Below, one piece after another: positions 5,907-10,564 of a stretch of DNA of 10,564 bases (positions are counted from its first letter, which is position 1; each line of letters begins with the position of its first letter). This stretch comes from an uncultured Bacteroidales bacterium (GTDB lineage Bacteria; Bacteroidota; Bacteroidia; Bacteroidales; Paludibacteraceae). Under the pieces are notes generated by a model. The model was not told where the DNA came from. It saw only the letters and a list, made by a program, of their open reading frames with translations, and ran no database searches. Made by a program: the position numbers and the translations under genes. The stretch covers positions 1 through 10,564 of the forward strand of contig CALGHE010000064.1 of NCBI GenBank assembly GCA_937915765.1. Direction: 5' to 3'.

Positions 5907-7049
5907 TCACTCAAACATACTTCTGAAACGAGTAAAAAAATTGCGTTTTGCACTTGCCGTAGGCTTAAAATTATCAGATTCGTCGAGTTTCTCCACAAGT
6001 TTACGCTCATCCTTAGACAACTCTTCCGGAATATACACACCTATGTTCACAAGCAAATCTCCATTGCCATAACCATTCACGCTAGGCAAGCCTTTACCCT
6101 TCAGTCTTAACACTTTTCCTGGTTGTGTGCCAGGCTCAATTTTTATCTTAGCCTTGCTGTCAACCGTCGGAATCTCTATAGTGCCGCCATTAATCGCCGT
6201 AGGTATGGATATAAGCACATTATGAATCAGGTCATTCTCATCCCTCACAAGTTCCTCGTTCACTTCCTCCTCAAACTGCACGCGCAAATCACCAGGAACG
6301 CCGCCTCTGCGGGCCGCATTACCTTTGCCCTTGATAGGCATCTCCATACCTTCCATAACACCAGCCGGAATGCTGACTGTTATTGTCTCCTCTTCCGCAA
6401 CGATACCCTCGCCTCCGCAATGAGAACACTTCTTCTTTATGATTTTGCCTTCACCGCTACAAGTTGGACACACACCTTGGGTCTGCATCTGCCCAAACAC
6501 AGTGCGCTGAACCCGATTCACCACTCCTGAGCCATTACAAGTCGAACACGTTTCAAAATTATCTCCGTCAGCTCCGGTTCCATTACAATGCTTGCACGCC
6601 ACATACCTTTTCAGCTTCAGTTTCTTCTCCACCCCATGAGCTATATCCTTCAAAGACAGTTTGACCCTTATGCGAAGGTCTGAGCCTCGCCTAACCTGAC
6701 GCTGCCTGCCGCCGCCAAAACCGCCAAAGCCTCCGCCAAAATGCCCGCCAAAGATATCTCCGAACTGCGAAAAAATATCTTCCATAGAAAAGCCGCCGCC
6801 AAAACCGCCAGCCCCTGACGCACCGCCGACTCCAGCATGACCAAATTGATCATACCTGCGGCGTTTTTCCTCATTACCTAGCACATCCCACGCTTCTGCA
6901 GCTTCTTTGAATTTCTCCTCTGCCTCCTTATCTCCCGGATTTCTGTCCGGATGATACTGAAGAGCCATTTTTCTGTAAGCCTTCTTTATCTCATCTACAG
7001 TTGCTGTTTTTGAGACGCCTAACACTTCATAATAATCTCTCTTTGCCAT
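5907..7049 (-). CDS. dnaJ: Chaperone protein DnaJ
   Basis: A full-length 380-residue class A (type I) J-domain co-chaperone. It delivers unfolded proteins to DnaK and stimulates its ATPase in the cytosol. Domains in order: J-domain (about 5-70) with HPD at 33-35; Gly/Phe-rich linker (about 73-114); zinc-binding domain (152-215) with four CxxCxGxG repeats, CKHCNGTG, CSTCNGSG, CPTCSGEG and CSHCGGEG; and the two C-terminal substrate-binding barrels (about 120-150 and 216-350), with GVPGDLRVQF and GKVLRLKGKGLP. All eight zinc cysteines are present. It lies 32 nt downstream of grpE on the same strand, the usual Bacteroidota grpE-dnaJ operon. dnaK is not in the window. No clear intrinsic terminator follows its stop. 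Confidence 0.98.
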   Translation of the reverse strand: MAKRDYYEVLGVSKTATVDEIKKAYRKMALQYHPDRNPGDKEAEEKFKEAAEAWDVLGNEEKRRRYDQFGHAGVGGASGAGGFGGGFSMEDIFSQFGDIFGGHFGGGFGGFGGGRQRQVRRGSDLRIRVKLSLKDIAHGVEKKLKLKRYVACKHCNGTGADGDNFETCSTCNGSGVVNRVQRTVFGQMQTQGVCPTCSGEGKIIKKKCSHCGGEGIVAEEETITVSIPAGVMEGMEMPIKGKGNAARRGGVPGDLRVQFEEEVNEELVRDENDLIHNVLISIPTAINGGTIEIPTVDSKAKIKIEPGTQPGKVLRLKGKGLPSVNGYGNGDLLVNIGVYIPEELSKDERKLVEKLDESDNFKPTASAKRNFFTRFRSMFE

Positions 7050-7081
7050 AACCGTAATTATTCTGTTGTTAAAAAAGACTG

Positions 7082-7663
7082 CTATTGTCCAATAACCACT
7101 TTCGAGAAACGGATAACCTTGTCACTGAGAGTGTACCCCTTTTGTGTGCAATCCAATATTTTTCCTTTCAACTCTTCCGACGGAGCCGGAATAGTTGCTA
7201 TCGCCTCATGGAAATCCGTATCAAACTCCTTGTTGTTTTCCGTATCAATAACCTTAACGTCATTCTGAGAAAGGAAAGAAAGGAACTTGCCATAAATCAA
7301 CGAAACCCCTTCTTTTATGCCTTCCATGTCCGTCGCAGACTCCATAGCCAACATTGCACGTTCAAAATCATCAATCAAAGGCAACATATTCGTTAACACT
7401 TTCTCTCCTCCGAACTTCAGCAAATCCGACTTCTCTTTCATTGCTCGCTTTTTATAGTTGTCGAACTCTGCATAAAGCCTCAAATAATCATTATGCAAAG
7501 TGCTGCATTTTTCCTCCAAAGCTGCCAACTTGTCAGAATCTTCCACTTCAGAACCAGCCTCGCCGTCTTCCACCTTCTCTTCTTGCGTCTCTGCCGCAGG
7601 CTCTTCCGTCTGAAATTTCTCTTCTTCCTGACTCTGCCTATTTTCGTTTATCTCCTTTTCCAT
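7082..7663 (-). CDS. grpE: Nucleotide exchange factor GrpE
   Basis: A 193-residue homodimeric co-chaperone that releases ADP from DnaK during the folding cycle in the cytosol. The first 45 residues or so are very acidic and low in complexity (EEEKFQTEEPAAETQEEK), as is common in the family. A coiled-coil helix follows (about 45-85, LAALEEKCSTLHNDYLRLYAEFDNYKKR cut by positions), with the conserved AEFDNYKKRAMKE. Then come the four-helix part (LPLIDDFERAM, GVSLIYGKFL) and the beta-wing with FHEAIATIP and the C-terminal KGYTLSDKVIRFSKVVIGQ region. The start ATG at 7663 is the first in frame and the length is normal. It is the first gene of the grpE-dnaJ operon. I find no CIRCE element upstream. 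Confidence 0.97.
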   Translation of the reverse strand: MEKEINENRQSQEEEKFQTEEPAAETQEEKVEDGEAGSEVEDSDKLAALEEKCSTLHNDYLRLYAEFDNYKKRAMKEKSDLLKFGGEKVLTNMLPLIDDFERAMLAMESATDMEGIKEGVSLIYGKFLSFLSQNDVKVIDTENNKEFDTDFHEAIATIPAPSEELKGKILDCTQKGYTLSDKVIRFSKVVIGQ

Positions 7664-7841
7664 ATATGTTACTTTATTTATTTCTATCTAAAAGGTACTG
7701 ACAAATTCATTTATCAACACCAACCGTTTTACTTAATGCAAAATCTTTGCCATTTTTAACAACATGTACATTTTGTCAGTATTCGCATTCAAAAACATGC
7801 CGTTATGTCTGCAAACTGCCAATTAGTCATTACGACACAAT
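7664..7841 (-). promoter_or_regulatory. grpE upstream region with a 10-bp inverted repeat
   Basis: This is the control region of the chaperone operon. A perfect inverted repeat, TACTGACAAA (7696-7705) and TTTGTCAGTA (7772-7781), has its arms 66 nt apart. The nearest -7-like site on the minus strand is TGAATTTG (7709-7702), one base from consensus, without a properly spaced TTTG. No CIRCE (TTAGCACTC/GAGTGCTAA) and no enteric sigma-32 box is visible, so the heat-shock control mechanism is not readable here. Confidence 0.35.
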
Positions 7842-7874
7842 AAAAAAAAGAGGAAGACACGACATCTTCCTCTT
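7842..7874 (-). terminator. Intrinsic terminator of tRNA-Asp
   Basis: On the minus strand AAGAGGAAGA (7874-7865), loop TGTCGTG, and TCTTCCTCTT (7857-7848) form a perfect 10-bp stem running into eight T residues. It begins one base after the mature tRNA 3' end and separates the tRNA from the grpE promoter region. Confidence 0.9.
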
Positions 7875-7875
7875 G

Positions 7876-7949
7876 CGGTATGGACGGGACTCGAACCCGC
7901 GACCCCATGCGTGACAGGCATGTATTCTAACCAGCTGAACTACCACACC
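7876..7949 (-). tRNA. tRNA-Asp (anticodon GUC)
   Basis: A 74-nt tRNA reading GAC/GAU codons. The cloverleaf is complete on the minus strand. The acceptor stem is GGTGTGG/CCATACC (one G-U pair) with discriminator G. The D-arm is GTTC/GAAT with loop AGCTGGTTA. The anticodon arm is CATGC/GCATG around CTGTCAC, so the anticodon is GTC. The variable loop is GGGTC, and the T-arm is GCGGG/CCCGT around TTCGAGT. CCA is not encoded; CAA follows the discriminator, so CCA must be added by the nucleotidyltransferase. It has its own promoter and terminator and is a single-gene unit. Confidence 0.97.
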
Positions 7950-7982
7950 ATTCCACATCCAAGCCTTTCCTCAAATGCGATG

Positions 7983-8013
7983 CAAAGGTACGTTTTTTTT
8001 TGAACTATGCAAA
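7983..8013 (-). promoter_or_regulatory. Consensus Bacteroidota promoter of tRNA-Asp
   Basis: On the minus strand TTTG (8013-8010), 19 nt, then TACCTTTG (7990-7983) matches both boxes and the usual spacing of the housekeeping sigma-factor promoter exactly. The predicted transcript start, near 7977, gives a 5' leader of about 28 nt before the mature tRNA, to be removed by RNase P. Confidence 0.85.
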
Positions 8014-8223
8014 CTTTATCCGAAAAAAAACACGCCAAAAACTTTTTTTCTTTTGAAAATTTAGGTCGAGACACTTTAAAACACATTTAATTATGGTTGC
8101 TTATATCTGCAAATAATCAATGCTAACATTGTAACCAAATAAATATGAGCAAGATAATTTAAATTTGAATTCAAACGCACCGGAAATGGATTTCAGAACT
8201 TAAAAAATGCAAAATTAAAGAAT

Positions 8224-8250
8224 GGTGATCTTGTAAAAACAAGACACACC
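8224..8250 (-). terminator. Likely terminator of the lipoprotein-mtaB operon
   Basis: GGTG-A-TCTTGT-AAAA-ACAAGA-CA-CACC forms two stacked helices (4 and 6 bp) around a 4-nt loop, just past the mtaB stop. On the minus strand it is followed by the T-rich run TAATTTTGCATTTTTTAAG. The GC content is modest, so efficiency is uncertain. Confidence 0.6.
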
Positions 8251-8256
8251 CTAAAC

Positions 8257-9576
8257 TTACAGAATCTTCACATCTAAAGACATTCCATCTTCCGAAAAGC
8301 CCAATAATTCAACCTTTGTCAACTCATTAACAAGTTCTTTTCGGTATGCAGTTTCCACCCTAACATAATTTTCAGTAAATCCGTGCATCACACCTCCCTT
8401 TTTCTTATCTTCCCAAAGAACCGTATGCTCTGATCCTATCTGAGACTCATAAAATTTGAGTCTTTTTTGTTCTGACAGCTTATGCAACCTTTCACTTCGT
8501 AACTTCTTCTCCGCAACACTCACTTTATCTCCAATCATTAAAGCTTGAGTATTAGGTCTTTCTGAATAACTAAAAACGTGCAGTTGCGAAATATCCAAAC
8601 TTTGCAAAAAAGTGCTGGTATCTTCAAAAAATTCTTTTGTTTCTCCATTGGTACCCACTATGACATCAACCCCAATAAACGCATCTGGCATAAGACTTTT
8701 TATCTTTGACACTTTCTCTGCAAAAAGCTCTCTTTTATAGCGTCTTTTCATCAATTCTAGCACATCATTTGACCCTGACTGCAACGGAATATGAAAATGC
8801 GGCACAAACTTCTTAGACTTTGCTGTAAATTCAATTATTTCATCCACGAGCAAATTCGGCTCTATCGATGATATTCTATAGCGCTCCACTCCATCTACCT
8901 TATCTAGTTCCTTAACCAAATCAAAGAACGTTTCGCCTGTCGTTTTGCCAAAATCGCCAATATTCACTCCTGCAATAACAATTTCTTTAGCTCCTTCCGC
9001 TGCAGCCAAACTAGCCTGAGCCACAGTCTCTGCCACTGACGCATTCCTGCTCTTTCCACGAGCAATCGGAACTGTGCAATAAGAACAGAAATAGTCGCAA
9101 CCATCTTGCACTTTCAAGAAAAAGCGAGTTCTGCCTCCTCTCGTGCAGAAAGGCATAAAAGAATCTATATCGTCGCGTTCAGACCGCAAAACCTTCGACT
9201 CATCTGACTTCTTTGCAATCTGTTCAAGAATGTAGTCTACATCATATTTGTGCTGCATACCCAAGACCAAGTCAACCCCCTCGATAGAAACAATATCTTC
9301 AGGCTTCAATTGCGCATAGCACCCAACGACAACAACAAAAGCCCCAGGATGTTTGCTTATCATCTGCTTTATCGCCTGTCGGTCTTTTCTGTCCGCAACT
9401 TCAGTAACCGAACACGTGTTTATAACACACACATCTGCAGACTCACCATTTTTCACCTCTCTAAAACCACGCTCCAGCAAACGTCTTCCTATTATAGAAG
9501 TCTCTGCAAAATTCAGCTTGCACCCCAATGTTTGAAAAGCGACTTTCCTTCCCTCAAAAATAGCATTATCTATCAT
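8257..9576 (-). CDS. mtaB: tRNA N6-threonylcarbamoyladenosine(37) methylthiotransferase MtaB
   Basis: A 439-residue radical-SAM enzyme of the methylthiotransferase family. It turns t6A at position 37 of ANN-decoding tRNAs into ms2t6A, using SAM and two 4Fe-4S clusters. The N-terminal domain (about 10-125) has the three auxiliary-cluster cysteines: C19 in QTLGCKLNFAET, C55 in INTCSVTEVADRK and C86 in VGCYAQ. The radical-SAM cluster cysteines are C160, C164 and C167 in QDGCDYFCSYCTVPIARG. Later come HIPLQSGSNDVLELMKRRY and a C-terminal TRAM-like domain (about 375-439). TLGCKLN, with Lys after the cysteine, is the MtaB rather than the MiaB or RimO signature. Full length. Its start lies 6 nt after the stop of a small lipoprotein gene on the same strand, so the two should share a transcript. 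Confidence 0.95.
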   Translation of the reverse strand: MIDNAIFEGRKVAFQTLGCKLNFAETSIIGRRLLERGFREVKNGESADVCVINTCSVTEVADRKDRQAIKQMISKHPGAFVVVVGCYAQLKPEDIVSIEGVDLVLGMQHKYDVDYILEQIAKKSDESKVLRSERDDIDSFMPFCTRGGRTRFFLKVQDGCDYFCSYCTVPIARGKSRNASVAETVAQASLAAAEGAKEIVIAGVNIGDFGKTTGETFFDLVKELDKVDGVERYRISSIEPNLLVDEIIEFTAKSKKFVPHFHIPLQSGSNDVLELMKRRYKRELFAEKVSKIKSLMPDAFIGVDVIVGTNGETKEFFEDTSTFLQSLDISQLHVFSYSERPNTQALMIGDKVSVAEKKLRSERLHKLSEQKRLKFYESQIGSEHTVLWEDKKKGGVMHGFTENYVRVETAYRKELVNELTKVELLGFSEDGMSLDVKIL

Positions 9577-9582
9577 ACAGCA

Positions 9583-9981
9583 CTATTCTCTCACATAATA
9601 TGCATAACTATAAATACCCTGTTCGTCTTCACGCCTAAGCACCAAATTTGTACTCGTCACTTCCTGTATGAAAAAAACTACAGTTGATCCATCATAATAC
9701 TCACACGTCATATAATCGTCAAGACTGACATGATAAGTGCCAATTTCATAAATCTCATCCGCCGCATAATCACCACGTATTATCTTACCTCTAGAATACA
9801 TTATATAAGAATGGTAATCATTCTCACTCAAATCGCCGAATTTATCCTCAAGATACCAATTAACATCTTCAAGGTAGTTTACAAAACCATTGCCGTAAGT
9901 ATCTGTGTCATCTCCACAGCCACAAAGAAGCGAACTAGCCAAAAAAGCCAGCAAGCAAACCATATATTTTTTTAAATTCAT
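9583..9981 (-). CDS. Small putative lipoprotein of unknown function
   Basis: I do not recognise this 132-residue protein. MNLKKYMVCLLAFLASSLLC leads into a lipobox LCGC with lipidated Cys22, followed by GDDTDTYG. The acidic start of the mature chain fits Bacteroidota surface-lipoprotein signals. The mature part of about 110 residues is rich in Tyr and Asp/Glu (EDVNWYLEDKFGD, ENDYHSYIMYSRGK, YEIGTYHVSLDDY, CEYYDGSTVVFFIQEV, YSYAYYVRE). The repeated alternation of Tyr and small or hydrophobic residues suggests an all-beta, lipocalin-like small fold; that is inference from composition. It is the promoter-proximal gene before mtaB, 6 nt apart. A functional link with tRNA modification is not expected; shared transcription is the likely reason for the pairing. 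Confidence 0.75.
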   Translation of the reverse strand: MNLKKYMVCLLAFLASSLLCGCGDDTDTYGNGFVNYLEDVNWYLEDKFGDLSENDYHSYIMYSRGKIIRGDYAADEIYEIGTYHVSLDDYMTCEYYDGSTVVFFIQEVTSTNLVLRREDEQGIYSYAYYVRE

Positions 9982-10010
9982 AACACTAAATTTTTTAATT
10001 AGTAACCTGA

Positions 10011-10018
10011 CAAAGATA
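10011..10018 (-). promoter_or_regulatory. Bacteroidota -7 box for the lipoprotein-mtaB operon
   Basis: Minus-strand TATCTTTG matches TAnnTTTG exactly, 30 nt before the start codon at 9981. The -33 side is A-rich without a clear TTTG. A leader of about 25 nt is implied. Confidence 0.6.
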
Positions 10019-10061
10019 TAATTTAATTCTAAAAAAAAGAGCTACAACTTATTTTTTTTAG

Positions 10062-10098
10062 CAAAAAAAAGTCCCGCCGCAATAAACGACGGGACTTT
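10062..10098 (-). terminator. Intrinsic terminator of the OmpA-family gene
   Basis: AAAGTCCCG (10068-10076) and CGGGACTTT (10090-10098) form a perfect 9-bp stem, extended by two more pairs after a C/A mismatch. On the minus strand it runs into eight T residues (10070-10063). It lies 22 nt past the stop at 10121. Confidence 0.9.
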
Positions 10099-10120
10099 CA
10101 GTATTTAGACGCAACCTTTA

Positions 10121-10564
10121 TTAGAATTCAACAACAAATTCAACACGACGGTTCTTTGCTCTACCCGCAGCAGTCTTATTGTCAGCAACCGGCTTCTCCT
10201 GACCAAAACCTTTAGCTGTCATACGCTTTTCATCAATACCCTTGTTCACCAAGTAAGTTTTCACAGCATTAGCTCTATCGTTAGACAAAGTCAAGTTTTT
10301 GTCTGCCTTACCTACATTGTCAGTGTGACCATTGATAAGAAGCAAATAAGCTGGATTTTCGTTCATGATTGTAACAATCTGATCCAAAATCTTGTTAGAA
10401 GACTTCTTGATAGTAGCTTTTCCAGTCTGGAACTCAATTCCGTTCAATGCTTTCTGGAACACCTGTTTTACCTCTTCCTTAATTTCAGGGCAACCTTTGT
10501 TAGCCTTGATACCAACTACAGCAGGACACTTATCTTCGAAGTCAGCTACACCGTCACCATCAGA
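10121..10564 (-). CDS. OmpA-family outer-membrane protein, C-terminal part (5' end outside window)
   Basis: The gene runs off the right edge. The frame is open through the apparent GTG at 10462, and the codons upstream read DGDGVADFEDKCP, then KANKGCPEIKEEVKQV. That is the tail of a thrombospondin type 3 calcium-binding repeat region with paired cysteines, so the GTG is an internal valine. The following domain of about 113 residues is the OmpA/Pal peptidoglycan-binding fold: IEFQTGKATI, then LLINGHTDNVG, then LSNDRANAVKTYL, MTAKGFGQEKPVADN and GRAKNRRVEFVVEF. It contains the conserved Asp and Arg that grip diaminopimelate. The N-terminal membrane barrel expected upstream is not visible. Such Bacteroidota proteins are abundant outer-membrane anchors to the wall. 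A strong intrinsic terminator follows. Confidence 0.93.
   Translation of the reverse strand, partial: SDGDGVADFEDKCPAVVGIKANKGCPEIKEEVKQVFQKALNGIEFQTGKATIKKSSNKILDQIVTIMNENPAYLLLINGHTDNVGKADKNLTLSNDRANAVKTYLVNKGIDEKRMTAKGFGQEKPVADNKTAAGRAKNRRVEFVVEF

Larger units (their letters stand above)
7950..8256. other. 307-nt intergenic region between mtaB and tRNA-Asp
   Basis: It holds the tRNA promoter (7983-8013) and the likely mtaB terminator (8224-8250), described separately. The remainder, about 8014-8223, is AT-rich. It contains a small hairpin CAATG-CTAA-CATTG near 8121-8134 and a 12-bp perfect palindrome TTTGAATTCAAA (8164-8175). I see no ORF or known RNA in it. Confidence 0.5.

Noticed and set aside
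6668..6874. Gly/Phe-rich low-complexity stretch, with an ORF in another minus-strand frame, as a repeat or second gene
   Set aside because: It is the normal G/F linker of DnaJ; the other frame is a shadow of it.
7085..7759. Plus-strand ORFs antisense to grpE
   Set aside because: They lack protein-like features and arise from the biased codon content of the acidic, repetitive GrpE N-terminus.
3266..8071. TTAGGTCGAGA occurs at 3266-3276 and 8061-8071
   Set aside because: A shared 11-mer in 10.5 kb is expected by chance several times over, and the flanks diverge at once.
9250..9687. Plus-strand 145-codon ORF antisense to the mtaB start
   Set aside because: It is a shadow of the mtaB reading frame, whose Fe-S cysteine motifs are intact on the minus strand.
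10460..10462. GTG at 10460-10462 as the OmpA-family start
   Set aside because: The upstream frame is open to the window edge and encodes thrombospondin type 3 repeat sequence, so this codon is internal.

Overview
The window looks like chromosomal DNA from a member of the Bacteroidota, most likely Bacteroidales. The evidence is low-to-moderate GC, start codons without Shine-Dalgarno sequences, several matches to the Bacteroidota housekeeping promoter (TTTG, about 19-21 nt, TAnnTTTG), N-terminal signals of Bacteroidota lipoprotein type, a surface glycan-binding-type lipoprotein, and an OmpA-family protein with thrombospondin type 3 calcium repeats. Most of the content is housekeeping. I see no phage, integrase, CRISPR, toxin-antitoxin or complete insertion sequence.

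Left part, plus strand (1-3236): the 3' end of a cardiolipin synthase gene; a small DUF59/MIP18-type Fe-S assembly factor whose stop overlaps the start of an LpxH-type UDP-2,3-diacylglucosamine pyrophosphatase; a small cysteine-rich lipoprotein; and a surface glycan-binding-type lipoprotein with a TIG-like domain. Three of these concern the envelope: cardiolipin, lipid A and surface lipoproteins. The block ends in a long imperfect hairpin (3114-3182) that runs directly into a strong intrinsic terminator (3181-3236).

Middle and right part, minus strand (3391-10564): a DUF4010/MgtC-like polytopic membrane protein; a pair of exported proteins (a thioredoxin-fold protein with a degenerate SxxC site, and an upstream unknown protein) separated by an intrinsic terminator; a grpE-dnaJ chaperone operon; tRNA-Asp(GUC) with a near-consensus promoter and a perfect-stem terminator; mtaB, encoding the tRNA t6A methylthiotransferase, which follows a small lipoprotein gene by 6 nt; and the C-terminal half of an OmpA-family protein that runs off the right edge.

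No previously undescribed multi-gene system is evident. The items most worth a second look are the hairpin at 3114-3182, which buries a near-perfect anti-anti-Shine-Dalgarno sequence and whose wobble pairs favour plus-strand RNA; the terminator inside the exported-protein pair; the SxxC thioredoxin-fold protein; and the unknown lipoproteins.
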